Shown here piece by piece: positions 1-9,047 of a stretch of 37,500 nucleotides of DNA. The notes under the pieces were generated by a model. The model did not search any database. It was not told where the DNA came from and saw only the letters and a list, made by a program, of their open reading frames with translations. A program made the translations under genes and the position numbers. Positions within the stretch are counted from its first letter, which is position 1; each line of letters opens with the position of its first letter. The stretch comes from Prorocentrum cordatum (Eukaryota > Sar > Dinophyceae > Prorocentrales > Prorocentraceae), in assembly GCA_963575745.1 (NCBI GenBank), contig CAUYUJ010016895.1:190482-227981 (forward strand). Direction: 5' to 3'.

Positions 1-803
1 CACGAAGGGCAGCGAGATCCCGATTCCTAAGTATTGTGTGAGGGATTTCTACGCGTGCGCGCGACTCCTGGGCGCCTGAGTGTCGGGAGCGCGGCGCTTG
101 AGTAATTAGCGGGACATTCCAACGCAAGAGCGCTATTATTCAGTAAATTGCAGGCGATTCTCCAGCGAGAGCTCGACTCCAGAGCGCTTAGAGAGCGATC
201 TTTCAATCAAGTGTACGGAAGTCCCAAGCGAGAGCGCGATTCCGGAATAACATGCGAGGAAGTTTCTGGCGGGGGCGGGGGTCCTGGCTAAATTGTGAGA
301 AAGTCTCAGGCGGGAGCCGTTGTTGTTGCAACCCGGGTGCCGACAACGCAGTCAGAGGAGGAAGTTTTTCCCGGATGCAGAAAAACAGGGTGCGAGCGCC
401 GCTAGGGGCACTTCAATTGAAACAAATACAATGTGCACTGGGGGGGGGATCAAAAATAATTATTCTTCAGTAGTGGGGGTTCAAGGGCTCCCGCCTGAAA
501 CTTCCTCACAATTTAGCCAGGACCCCCGTTCCCGCCTGAGACGCCCTCGCATTTTATTCAAAAAACTCGTTCTTTCTTGGGACGTCCTTACACTGTATTG
601 AGGGATCGCTCTCTCGGCGCTCTGGAGTCGCGCTCTCGCTGGAGACTTGTTTGCATGTTGCTGGAAATTCGCGCTCTTGCGATGGGAACTCCCGCAATTT
701 ACTCAAGCGCCGCGCTCCCGACATTCAGGCACCCAGGAGTCGCGCTCACGCTTAGAATTCCCTCGCGGCTTACTTAGGAATCGGGATCTCGCCACCCTTC
801 GTG
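1..803. repeat. Long imperfect inverted repeat (fold-back structure)
   Basis: Bases 1-317 are the imperfect reverse complement of 486-803, with a 168-bp centre at 318-485. The outermost base pairs (1 with 803) open with CACGAAGGG against CCCTTCGTG, and the innermost match is GGCGGGAGCC against GGCTCCCGCC. Register is kept across the arm with almost no net length change; by eye identity is about 80%. Each arm is built of loosely repeated GCGAGAGCGCGATTCC-like words. The right arm passes directly into the 21-bp minisatellite, and base 1 is the complement of that same minisatellite motif, so the left arm probably continues into an inverted copy of the array outside the window. This resembles a fold-back type element; no transposase is visible. 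Confidence 0.8.
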
Positions 804-1516
804 GCCCCGCTGCAGCCCTTCGTGGCGCCCTCGCTGCCCTTCGCGGCCCCCTCGTTGCCCTTCGTGGCCCCATTGCAGCCCCTCGTGGCCCCGTTGCAGC
901 CCTTCGTGGCCACGTTGCAGCCCTTCGTGGCCCCCTCGTTGCCCTTCGTGGCCCGGTTGGTGCCCTTCGTGGCCCCTTGGCTGCCCTTCGTGGCCCCGTT
1001 GCGCCCCTTCGTGGCCCCCTCGCTCCCCTCGCTGCCCTGCGTGGCCCCCACGATGCCCTTCGTGGCCCCCTCGCTGCCCTTCGTGGCCCCATACACCCAA
1101 GCCCTGCGTGGCCCCCGCTCGTTCGCGCCCGTCGTGGCCCCATATGCATGCGGTTCGTGGCCCCGCTGTCGCCCTTCGTGGCCCCCTCGCTGCTCTTCGT
1201 GGCCCCGTTACTGCCCTCAGTGGCTCCGTCGTTGCCTTCTGCGGCCCAATGTACGTATGCCCGTCGTGGCCCCCGCTCGTTCGCGCCCGTCGTGGCCCCC
1301 CGCTCGTTCCCGCCCGCTGTCGCCCTTTGTTGTCCCCTTGCTGCCCTACGCGGCCCCGTTGCTAGTTGCTACCCTCAGTGGCTCCGTCGTTGCCCTCTGT
1401 GGCCCCGCATCATCTGCCCTTCGTTGCCCCCGCTCGTTCGCGCCCTTCGTGGCCCGATACGCATGCCCTTCGTGGCCCCGCTGTCGCCCTTCGTGGCCCC
1501 CTTCATGCCCTTCTAG
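788..1516 (+). repeat. 21-bp GC-rich minisatellite
   Basis: Tandem units of about 21 bp with core CCCTTCGTGGCCCC followed by a variable GTTGCAG or CTCGTTG end; clear unit starts lie at 900, 921, 942 and 963. Units become more diverged after about 1100. Because 21 is a multiple of three, frames stay open for 300 or so codons on both strands, giving Arg/Pro/Ala-rich translations that I do not accept as proteins. The array is the outer flank of the fold-back repeat. Confidence 0.85.
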
Positions 1517-1817
1517 GCCCCGTTGTCGCTCTCGTTCTCGCTCTGGCTCTCGCTTTCGCTTTCGCTCGTTGTCGTCGTCGTCGTGGTTGGTCCCCTGTCC
1601 GTCCCTCTTGGGGTCGGGCTGCCGCCGATCAGCGCTGCCGCTGGCCAGGCCGACGGTCCGCGGCCGCCCCGCCGCTCGCCGGGGCCAAGCCTGCAGGGAA
1701 GACAGAGATACCCCCCAAAAGGGTACGATCGAAGACGAAGGGGGCGGGTATCGAGGGTTTGGGATATTCACGCTGAGTGACATTCGAGCAGATAAGAGTG
1801 AACCGTCTTAACATGAT
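1517..1817. other. Non-array spacer, no gene recognised
   Basis: Starts with a short TCGCTCTC-type pyrimidine run (to about 1600), then about 200 bp of GC-rich unique-looking sequence. Open frames continue from the neighbouring minisatellite but show no recognisable domain. Confidence 0.4.
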
Positions 1818-1952
1818 CGTGGTTGTTGTTGCTGCTGCTACTGCTGCTGCTGTTGTTGTTGCCGCTGCTGCTGCTGTTGTTGTTGTAGTTGTTGTTGTTG
1901 TTGTTGGTGTTGTTGTTGTTGTTGTTGCTGTTGTTGTTGGTTTTGTTGTTGT

Positions 1953-1984
<32 letters not shown>

Positions 1985-2015
1985 CTGTTGTTGTTGTTGT
2001 TGTTGTTGTTTGTTA
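1818..2015 (+). repeat. GTT/GCT trinucleotide microsatellite
   Basis: About 200 bp of GTT and GCT triplets with rare GAT, GGT and TTT interruptions. Blocks of GTT and GCT alternate, which suggests one triplet arose from the other by T to C change followed by local expansion. The six-frame products are poly-Val/Ala, poly-Leu/Cys or poly-Asn/Ser and are not taken as proteins. Confidence 0.9.
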
Positions 2016-2039
2016 ACGTCATCCATCTCGCAACCCAGC

Positions 2040-2200
2040 CCGCGACCGTCCCGCGACCCGTCCCGCGACCCAGCCGCGACTCGCCCGCGACCCACCCGCG
2101 ACCCACCCTGGGAGCAACCCGCGACCCACCCGCGACCTAGCCCACGACCCGCTCGCGACCCACCCGCGACTTGGCCCGCGACCCACCCCGCGACACACCC
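2040..2200 (+). repeat. CGCGACCCACC short tandem repeat
   Basis: About fifteen copies of a 9-11 bp GCGACCCRCCC-like unit, with an interruption near 2108-2118. Confidence 0.85.
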
Positions 2201-2220
2201 ACATTTCTTTGTCTAAACAA

Positions 2221-2280
2221 TCGGCGCCTGCGGCAGGCTTGTTCTATAATTTATAAGAATTCGGCGCCTGCGGTGGGCTT
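2221..2280 (+). repeat. 40-bp-spaced direct repeat TCGGCGCCTGCGG
   Basis: TCGGCGCCTGCGG followed by GGCTT occurs at 2221 and again at 2261, separated by an AT-rich stretch (ttctataatttataagaa). The core GGCGCC is self-complementary. It lies about 90 bp upstream of the candidate start codon at 2367; any promoter role is speculation. Confidence 0.6.
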
Positions 2281-2366
2281 CTTGCAGACTGCCGACGCCC
2301 CCGCTGCCCCCGCACTCGTGTCCGCAATTGTGGGGTGCCGTGTATTACTCCTCCTTCCTCGCCGCC

Positions 2367-2636
2367 ATGGCCCCGACGCGCGACCATCACCCCAGAGCGC
2401 CTAAGGTCAAGAGGCTCGAGCTTGCGCGCAAGGGCCACCGGGCCAACCGCGACGAGGACTCGAGCAGCGGCGACGAGTTGGACCACCTCGTCAAGACAAG
2501 CTGCCCTGCGGAGGGGCGCTCGCGCGCGCGCGCTCGCAGGTCGGCACCACACTTCGGGGCGTCGCCCCGACCCGCGGGGTTGGGGCGGACACGCCGGCGT
2601 GTATCCTCCGATGCAGTCGCAGGGGGTTTGCCTTGA
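2367..2636 (+). CDS. Candidate first exon, basic/acidic low-complexity protein of unknown function
   Basis: An ATG in the context GCCGCCATGG opens a frame of 89 codons. The first 50 or so residues use mostly C or G in the third codon position, unlike the surrounding repeats, and are highly charged: a basic stretch (KVKRLELARKGHR, residues about 13-25) followed by an acidic/serine stretch (DEDSSSGDELD, about 28-38). This could be a nuclear protein or the start of a larger spliced gene. After about residue 50 the frame becomes an Arg/Ala run through a CGCGCG stretch (2520-2535) and probably leaves coding sequence; a splice donor was not identified. No domain recognised. The upstream in-frame extension to 2328 is possible, but the GCCGCCATGG start is better placed. 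Confidence 0.4.
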   Translation: MAPTRDHHPRAPKVKRLELARKGHRANRDEDSSSGDELDHLVKTSCPAEGRSRARARRSAPHFGASPRPAGLGRTRRRVSSDAVAGGLP

Positions 2637-2639
2637 GGA

Positions 2640-2830
2640 AACGCTTCTCCTCGTCCTCCTCATGTTCCTCCTCTCTTCTATCTCCCCCTCCTTCTTTTCT
2701 TGCTCCTCCTCTCTCCTTACCCTCCTCCTTTCCTCCTCCTCCTCCTCCTCCTCCTTTTCCCTTCCTCCACCTCCTCCTCCTCCTCCTCCTCCTCCTCCTC
2801 CTCCCCCTCCTCCTCCTCTCTTCCCCACCC
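2640..2830 (+). repeat. CTC/TCC pyrimidine tract
   Basis: Nearly pure pyrimidine strand made of CTC and TCC triplets, cleanest at 2730-2822. Potential triplex-forming (H-DNA) mirror repeat. It produces poly-Ser/Leu/Pro or poly-Glu/Gly frames that are not genes. Confidence 0.85.
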
Positions 2831-3627
2831 CCTGCTGGGATGGGGTGGGGAGTGGGGGGGCTGTCTGCATTGGAGGACTACACTGGCATGTAGCTCTGGT
2901 GAAGTACACCGTTCGTTTCTGGCTTTTCCGAGGGGCTTTGCGCTGGGACGGCCCAGCCTCCTCCCATATCTTATTGTTCTGCATCCGCAAAAGTAGGCAT
3001 GAACCATGCCACAGGTCAAGCCAGCCCTGCCCAGCCAGCGTTGCCGTGCGGTGCGCTCTCATCTCAAGCCACCTCTCCATCTTCTCATCTTTGGTCTTTG
3101 CTTTTCTGTCCTAGCTCGTTACTTCGCGACCGTTTTATCAAGTGATCACCTGTGGAACATCCATGAGCCGTCCCCACCGCCTGCGCAAGGCAGAAACTGT
3201 GACAGGGAGCGGTCCCTCCTGGTACTTCTCCTTCTCCTCCTTCACCTCTTCCTCCCCCTTTCTCCTCATCCTCCTCCTCCTTCTCCTCCTCCTCTTTCCC
3301 CCCCTTCTAACCCGCCTCCTCTTTCTCCTCCTTGTCCTTTTCCTTTTCCTATGGGAATGTCTCTTAGTCGCCTCCCTCCCCTCCGCCTGCTGCTGCTGCT
3401 GCATCTGGGCACTCCTCGTCCTCCTCTGCCTGCCCTTTCTCTTTCTGAGCCTCCTCGTTCTCCTTGGCACCACTCTGATGTTTCCCTACCTAGGCTCTGC
3501 CTAGAAGGGTTCTTACTTTATATGCTTAAAGGACCGGGCAGTGTTGCCCGCCCCAACCGGTTCCCCCGGCATCCGCCCCGCGGTCCCCCAGTTACGTCTC
3601 CTTAGCTTAGCGTTGCTTATCTCATCT
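2831..3627. other. Intergenic stretch with a second pyrimidine tract
   Basis: 2831-3215 is mixed sequence with no supported gene. 3219-3360 is another TCC/CTC-rich tract, less pure than the first. 3361-3627 is mixed and ends with repeated CTTAGCTTAG words. Open frames across the tract are low-complexity and rejected. Confidence 0.5.
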
Positions 3628-3842
3628 TAGCTTAGATGTAGATGTAGGTGTAGGTGTAGATGTAGCTAAACCAATGCGAAAGTGTAGATTTAGATGTAGA
3701 TGTAGGTGTAGATGTAGATGTGGATGTAGATGTAGGTGTAGATGTAGATGTAGATGTGAGTCTCGCTGTTGATGTTGATGTAGATGTAGATGCAGGTGTA
3801 GATGTTAATGTAGCTGTCGGTGTAGATGTAGATGTTGCTTTC
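3628..3842 (+). repeat. GTAGAT hexanucleotide array
   Basis: About 200 bp of GTAGAT and GTAGGT hexamers with interruptions at 3668-3685 and 3760-3775. In the reverse frame it would read as Thr/Ser repeats; not considered coding. Confidence 0.9.
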
Positions 3843-4200
3843 CTAGATGCTCCAACTTCTAGGTAGGGTCGCACTGAGATCATTTTTCTCGGCGTGTTTC
3901 TCTTTATCGCCCTCTGCGGCGTCCTCCTGAGCTGCTGCTGCTCCTGCTCCTCCTGAGCCTCCGGAGCGCCCTAGAGCCTTCAAGGCCTTCCAATAATCCC
4001 GTAAGCCAAATATGTGACCGCCTATATCCACTACAATGGTCCCCCCTCCTCCCGCCTGCCCCCGACTGCGAGCACGCCTACCCGCTATTGTCCTGCCGGG
4101 CAGGGCACGGTTCTCATGGACGGCTGCTTTTCAATTCTCCGTCTCTCTGTGTATCCCTTCCTCTCTCTCTCTCTCTCTCCCTGTCTCTCTACACATACAA
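3843..4200. other. Unassigned spacer with a CT microsatellite
   Basis: 3843-4135 shows no convincing gene. 4140-4188 is a CT/TC dinucleotide-rich run, purest at about 4160-4180. Confidence 0.4.
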
Positions 4201-5345
4201 GGCCCGCACAACGCCTCGGCCGTCAAGGCTGAAGCCTCCACGCCGCACGCACCGTCAGGCCCGCCCAATGTGCCACGATTCGGGCCAAGCAGCTGCTCGT
4301 CGGGCAGTGCTGGTACCTCTGCGGGCACCCGGGAGACGCTCGCCGTCGCCGTCCCCGCCAAGTCAGAGCCAGCGCCAGTCGTGATCGAGAATGGCCCCCC
4401 CCCGCCCTCTGCCTGCCCACGAGGCGCCCGCGCGACCTGGACCCTGGGTCCGCTCGCCTCGCAGCCACCCACCGTGCCCCGCCCTGCCGCCCCGCCTCAG
4501 CGGGCCGAGACCGAGGCCTGCGCATCCGCCAAGGGCGCAGAGCGGTCGCATGTCTGGGGCACCAGGCGCGCGCACGCCGAGTCAGCGCTCGCCTCGGCCG
4601 CAGAGGCCGACGGCACAGCGCCGACCCAGGGGGCTGCTGCCGGGCGGGCGGTCGACGGCCCCCAGGCGCAGCAGTGCAGGGCTGCTTCCAAGCGGGCGGT
4701 CCCCGCCCCTTCCCTGCCGGGCGCGGCTCCACAAAGGCAGCGGAGCGCCTCGTCACACGCAGCGGAAGCGACCCCACCGAGTCGCTCGTCACCTCTGGGT
4801 CATGTGACAGGACCAGCGTGTGACGAGCGCCGGTGGGGTCCCACACGACATGCCGCCCGCCGCGGCCGCCAAAGCCGATGGCAGCGTGCGGGGTCGCTTC
4901 CGCGCGTGTGATTGATGCACCTGCCCTGCCCGGCGCAGCTCCGCACTCGCAGCCGAGCGACGCCGCCACCCAGGCTGATGTCTCGGGCGTGCGGTAGGCT
5001 GTAGCCTTTGCCGCGCCTGGAGCACCACACGTGCCGCCCCCGTGGGTCCCGCCCTCCATGGCCCAGGACCTGGCCGCCGAGGCAAGCGGCCCCAGCGCTG
5101 TCGCCACCGAGGCCGCGGCCCCGCAGGAGTCCACCCTGCCCGAGACCCTCGACCGCCTCTGGCGCGTCGAGGGCGCCTTCCAGAAGCTGGAGACACCCGC
5201 GTCCCCATCGAGTTCACAGCGGTTGCCACCGCTCATGCGAACAAGGAACGCACGGACGCCATCAATCCAGGACTCCCCCTACTGCAAGAGCGAGGCTGGA
5301 CACGGGCGCGGGGGGGGGACGTGTCTCGCCTCTTGAGGTCATCGG
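4200..5345. other. GC-rich block with competing open frames on both strands
   Basis: About 1.1 kb with few stops in any frame. The longest frames are + 4036-4911 (291 codons) and - 4223-5236 (337 codons). Both give Ala/Pro/Arg-rich translations without a recognisable domain, and high GC alone could keep them open. The + strand is slightly favoured because the adjoining candidate exon at 5058 has ordinary amino-acid composition. I cannot decide the coding strand from sequence alone. Confidence 0.4.
5031..5336 (+). CDS. Candidate exon, unknown function
   Basis: Open frame with a GC-rich third position. From the internal ATG at 5058 it reads as a plausible soluble protein (MAQDLAAEASGPSAV... 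then PETLDRLWRVEGAFQKLE at about residues 36-53). After about 5200 a second + frame (start 5042, containing PIEFTAVATAHANKERTDAI) looks more protein-like, so either a short intron or a frameshift lies near 5195-5215. The segment sits directly upstream of two small TIR elements. No family recognised. Confidence 0.3.
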   Translation: MPPPWVPPSMAQDLAAEASGPSAVATEAAAPQESTLPETLDRLWRVEGAFQKLETPASPSSSQRLPPLMRTRNARTPSIQDSPYCKSEAGHGRGGGTCLAS

Positions 5346-5354
5346 GCCCAGCGT

Positions 5355-5545
5355 TAAGTTGGGCGTGTCCCTCTACAGGAGGAATATTCAAAAACAGTCA
5401 AAACATGGTCAGGGGATGTTTTTGAATGTGTATATATGCACATATATCTATATCTATATATACACATATAGTTATATATCAATATATGGGCTATTTTGAA
5501 GTTTTCGTCCAAAATTCTGCCTGTAGGTGGATGTGCCCGACCTGA
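5355..5545 (+). mobile_element. Small TIR element, copy 1 (introner/MITE-like, 191 bp)
   Basis: The left end TAAGTTGGGCGTGTCC...CTACAGG is matched in inverted form by the right end (CCTGTAGG...GTGCCCGACCTGA), giving imperfect terminal inverted repeats of about 30 bp. The element is flanked by an exact 9-bp direct repeat GCCCAGCGT at 5346-5354 and 5546-5554, the signature of a target-site duplication. The interior is AT-rich (tatata run at 5430-5490) in a GC-rich setting. GTTAAGT at 5353, spanning the junction, resembles a splice donor. No coding capacity. Related to the element at 5688-5853. Confidence 0.8.
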
Positions 5546-5687
5546 GCCCAGCGTCCAGAGGCGCCTGCTGGCTCCCGTCTGGCGTCTGGCCACTCCGCGG
5601 CGCTGCCCGGGCCCGCGGTGCGGCGGCGCGGCTCTCCCCCGCCCCGGGAGGCCCCCGTCCTGCGCGGGCTCGCGCGCGCGGCGAGCC

Positions 5688-5853
5688 TCGAGTCGGGCGT
5701 GTCCCCCTACAGGAGGAGTATCCAGAAATGGTAAAACAAATAGTCTGGGGACGCTTTTTTCCTGTGCTTGTTTTTAGCATGTTGGTGCACTTGTTGGGTA
5801 TTGTTTGATTTTTCGTCCAAAATCCCCCTGTATGTGGGACAGGCCCGACCGAA
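5688..5853 (+). mobile_element. Small TIR element, copy 2 (introner/MITE-like, 166 bp)
   Basis: Begins TCGAGTCGGGCGTGTCC and ends with GGACAGGCCCGACCGAA, inverted repeats of about 32 bp matching those of the copy at 5355. It is flanked by an exact 8-bp direct repeat GGCGAGCC at 5680-5687 and 5854-5861. A GC...AG intron from 5681 to 5854 (174 bp) would remove exactly the element plus one duplication. GC donors are known in dinoflagellates. The interior has diverged from copy 1 apart from the termini and the TTTTCGTCCAAAAT word next to the right end. Confidence 0.8.
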
Positions 5854-5861
5854 GGCGAGCC

Positions 5862-6000
5862 CCGACGAGCGCGGACATGTGCGTGCTCGCCCGCGTTGTT
5901 CTGGAGGGCGGCCAGGGTCACCACGTCTGGGTGGCCACGGGGGTGCTGGCGAGCCTGGGCGAGGCTGCTGCCGCGGCACAGGGCGCCTTCTGCGCGCCTC
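5862..6000 (+). CDS. Candidate exon fragment downstream of the TIR elements
   Basis: Immediately after the second TIR element a + frame reads as ordinary protein (MCVLARVVLEGGQGHHVW and an Ala-rich helix-like tail, ATG at 5877) with a GC-rich third position. If each element is deleted together with one copy of its target duplication, the same frame is open back through 5555-5687 and 5008-5345, which supports the elements having landed in, or acting as introns of, one transcription unit. High GC weakens this test. No domain recognised; the 3' exon boundary is not clear. Confidence 0.3.
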
Positions 6001-6037
6001 CAATCAAGGGAGGAAACCTGAGGAAAGCCACCCAGAC

Positions 6038-6307
6038 CGGTGCCCGGACAAAAAAAGTGCCCACACCGACGGCGAGAAGGCAGTCAGACATGATGGCAAC
6101 AACAATTGCAATCTACATTTGACTCGCCCCCCTCCCCCCAAAAACTCAAAGTTGAAGTGTCCACATTTTGTCCCTCGCGCGTTGCCTCGCAGCTAACCCC
6201 GCCAACTTTGAGTTGGGGGGGACGGGGGCTACGGATATTTGTTCGACTGAATTCGATGTCGTATCATCTTAGCGCGATGGGTGTGGACACTTTTTGTCCG
6301 GGCACCG
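6038..6307. mobile_element. TIR element family 2, copy A (270 bp)
   Basis: Starts CGGTGCCCGGACAAAAA and ends with the inverse TTTTTGTCCGGGCACCG, terminal inverted repeats of about 28-30 bp. A second nested inverted pair (CTCAAAGTTG at about 6146 and CAACTTTGAG at about 6203) lies inside. It is nearly identical to 9048-9320. No clear target duplication. The GGACA...TTTTTGTCC ends resemble Tc1/mariner-type termini, so a non-autonomous derivative of such a transposon is likely. Confidence 0.8.
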
Positions 6308-6371
6308 TGTTTCAAAGACGTGTTCAGAGCCCTAGGAGCCCTGTGAGTCATATCCCATATGGGCCATGTGA

Positions 6372-6690
6372 GTCATATCCCCTCCGAGGTCCTCGGAGGG
6401 CCTCGGAGGTCTTGGAGGCCTTCGGAGGTCTTCGGAGGCCCTTTGAAGTGCTCGGACGGCCTCGGAGACTCTCGGAGGCCTTCGGAGGGCAGGTCTTCGG
6501 AGGCCATTGAAAATCCTCGGAGGGTCTCGGAGAGCTCTCGGGGGTCTTCGAAGCTCTCGGAGGTCTTCGGAGGCCCTTGGAGGTCCTCGGAGGCTCTCGG
6601 AAGTCCTCGGAGGTCTTGGAGGCCCTCGGAAGTCTTCGGAGGCTCGTGGAAGTCCTCGGAGAACCTCGGAAGCCTTCGGAGGCCTTCGCG
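6372..6690 (+). repeat. CTCGGAGG minisatellite
   Basis: About 320 bp of 9-bp-like units (CTCGGAGGT, TTCGGAGGC) with frequent point changes. On the - strand it begins abruptly inside the transposase-like frame, right after the AFAKAHAKA residues, so the array appears to have expanded from, or inserted at, that point. Confidence 0.85.
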
Positions 6691-7240
6691 TGGGCCTTCG
6701 CGAAAGCGAGACGGCCCTTCACGTCCGCGTCGGTGCGCATCTTAGAAGGGTCGCGCGCAACAAAAGGGACTGGGGCTCTGAAGAGACGATACTTCGACCG
6801 ATAAGTGGCTCTAGGTACGGGCAATCGCAAACCCGAACTATGTCCGAACAAACCTTGGGGCGCAAAATGTGTCCGACTCTGTGGCAAGATAAGCCGGGGG
6901 TTGGCTTCTCACGCATCGGGTGAAAACGCACCCCGCGATCATGCAGCGCCCGCCGCGCTGTCTTCTCGGAGCACTTCATCTTCAAGGCGGCCATGACCAT
7001 GTTCAAGGTTACCTGGTACTTCGAATCTGCGGCCTTGGTCATCTGCTCCATCGTGCTCACAAGCTTGTCGACCATCTCTTCCGTCAGCATGGCTGGGCGG
7101 CCCGCTGACGCGGCTGCTGTGGAATGCTTCAAGCGTTTGCAGATGGTGGACTTGTCGCGGCCCATGATGGCGGCAATCTGCGCGGGCATGCGGCCTTTGG
7201 CTTGGAGGCCTAAGTCCCCGCGGCAGTCGCAAGTCTGCCG
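6680..7240 (-). pseudogene. Tc1/mariner-like transposase, N-terminal fragment, broken
   Basis: On the - strand 7189 to 6902 reads MPAQIAAIMGRDKSTICKRL, a helix-turn-helix like those of Tc1/mariner and IS630 transposases, then a GRP spacer and a second helix-turn-helix with SEKTARRALHDRG ending in MREKP. The family normally continues with a leucine/threonine pair and D-V; this continuation (MRTDADVKGRLAFAKAHA) is found from 6740, in another frame, after 161 intervening bases (6741-6901). The frame then runs into the CTCGGAGG minisatellite, so the catalytic DDE/DDD domain is absent. The open frame extends upstream of the ATG to a stop near 7251. Assignment is from remembered family features. 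Confidence 0.6.
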
Positions 7241-7252
7241 ACCACTGAACTA

Positions 7253-7569
7253 AGGATCGCCACAGATGGAATATCGCCGAGTGATCGACCTAGCGGGGGG
7301 TGCCATCGGCGTCTGCCATCGTCATGGAAGGACATAGTCAGGAAGATCGGCGGGCGATCGGCCAAGCGCGGGGTAACCTAAGTTCCTGCTTAGCCCGCGG
7401 CCGTGCACGCGGACAATGTCCTGCTTGGAAAGGTTCGTCGCGCCCGCGCGCGATCCGCTCATGTCTGCGCTTGCAAACGGTGCGGCACGTAAGCGGTGAG
7501 CCCGAGTCGGCAGTCCTATATCCTTGAATCAGAATCCCTTGGAGGGTTCGGATACTCGTGCGTGCGAAA
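7253..7569. other. Spacer, no gene recognised
   Basis: Mixed-composition sequence between the transposase remnant and the ATGC-rich array. Small open frames exist on both strands but none has convincing composition. Confidence 0.4.
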
Positions 7570-7764
7570 GACGCCGCCGTGGAATGCCACGCAATGCGAA
7601 GGCAACGCCATGCGGTTGCAATGTCATGCGGTCGCAATGCCACGCAATACAAAGGCAATGCCATGCGAGCGCAATTTAATGCGATTGCAATGCCACGCAA
7701 TGCGACCGCCATGCAAGTCGATAGGAACGAAGTGGCAACGAAACGCGATGCGACTGCAATGCAA
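7570..7764 (+). repeat. Degenerate GCAATGCNATGCGA repeat
   Basis: Roughly 15 diverged copies of a 10-14 bp word such as GCAATGCCACGCAATGCGA or GCGATTGCAATGCC. The words are partly self-complementary (GCAT/ATGC). A similar ATGGCAT-type word recurs at 31170-31250. Confidence 0.7.
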
Positions 7765-8695
7765 TGCTCCTCCTTGTCCTCGTCGTCCTCTTCCTCCTCC
7801 TCTTCCTCTTCCCCATCCTCCTACTCCTCCTCCTCCTCATCTTCCTCCTCCTCCTCCCTGCTGCTGCTGCTCCTCCTCGTCATCATCCTCCTCCTGCTCC
7901 TCCTCCTCATCATCCTCCTCATCCTCCTGCTCCTCCTCCTCCTCCTCCTCCTCCTCCTTGTCCTCCTCCTTCTCCTCCTCCTCCTCCTCCTGCTCCTCCT
8001 CCCCTTCCTCCTACTCCACGTCCTCCTCATCCTTCTGCTGCTCCCCCCCCCCTTCCCCTCCCGAGTCTCCTGCTCTGGCACCCGCCCTCCTTTTCTCCTC
8101 CTCCTCCTCCTCATCCTCCTCGCCGTCCTCCTGCGCTTCCCATCCTCCTCCTCCTCCTCCTCCTCTCCTCCTCCTTCCTCCTCTCCTTCTCCTCCTCCTC
8201 CTCGCCGTCCTCCTCCTCCACCTCTCCTTCTCTTCCTCCTCCTCCCCTCCTCCTTGTCCTCCTCCTTGTCCTCCTCGTCGTCGTCGTCGTCCTCCTCCTC
8301 CTCCTCCTCCTTCTCCTTCTCCTCCTCCTCCCAACTCATCCTCCCCCCGTCCTCCGCTTCCTCCTCCCTCATTCCTCCTCCTCCTCCTCCTCGCCCTCCC
8401 TTTTTCTCTCCTTCACCTTCTCCCTCCTCCTCCTCCTCCTCCTCCTCCTCCCCCCTCCTCTTCCCCCTCCCCACTCCCGCTCCTCCTCCTCCTCCTCCCC
8501 TCTGCCTCCTCCTCCTCCTTCTTCTCCTCCTTTTCCTCCTCCCCCATTCTCCTCCTCCTCCTCCTCCTCCTCCTCCTCCTCCTCCTCCTCCTCGGCTCGC
8601 TCCTCCTCCTCCTCCTCCTTCTCCTCCCCCTCCTCCTCCTCCTCCTCCTCCTCTTCCTTTCCTCCTCCCCCCTTCTTCCTCATCCGCATCCCCCA
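7764..8695 (+). repeat. 0.9-kb CTC/TCC pyrimidine tract
   Basis: More than 900 bp in which the + strand is almost only C and T, mainly CTC/TCC triplets with occasional GTC, ATC or GCT triplets. It supports 340-470-codon open frames in several registers (Ser/Pro/Leu on +, Glu/Gly/Arg on -), all low-complexity. It has strong triplex and slippage potential. Confidence 0.95.
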
Positions 8696-9047
8696 TTTCA
8701 CTCCCCCATGTCCTCCTGGAGACACTCCGGGGGGCCAAGGTGGCCCACGCACGGCCCGAGGAAGCCTGGAGACGGCCAATGAGGGCCCCAAGACAGCCAG
8801 GAGGGCCCTCAGAGACCCACAAGAATGCTACAAAAGAGAACAACATCCTAGGTAAACTCCAACATGATTACAAGTCTTTGAACGGCCAACGTATACGAAG
8901 CGTCACTATACAAAACAACTTCGGCATATCTAGCATCAAATCCAACAACAGATCACACCTTCGACATGACCTAACATAAACTAGGATAACATCAACACAA
9001 GTTCATATACCCACATCCATGAAACAATAACAACCTGATTACCCAGA
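8696..9047. other. Spacer, no gene recognised
   Basis: Starts with GGCCC-rich words similar to those in the 10.5-14 kb PPR region (ggagacggccaatgagggccccaagacagcc), then becomes AT-rich and unique-looking from about 8820. No coding signal. Confidence 0.4.

Noticed and set aside
1099-1811. Continuation of the 801-1811 plus frame into a Ser/Arg-rich protein with a real C-terminus
   Set aside because: The frame enters from the minisatellite, has no independent start, and its final 60 codons show no domain or codon bias distinct from background.
3628-3842. Telomere-like or subtelomeric repeat (GTAGAT/GTAGGT)
   Set aside because: Not a TTTAGGG-type unit, and flanked by ordinary internal sequence on both sides.
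7496-8979. Plus-strand frames of 428-473 codons across the pyrimidine tract
   Set aside because: Low-complexity Ser/Pro/Leu sequence in three frames at once.
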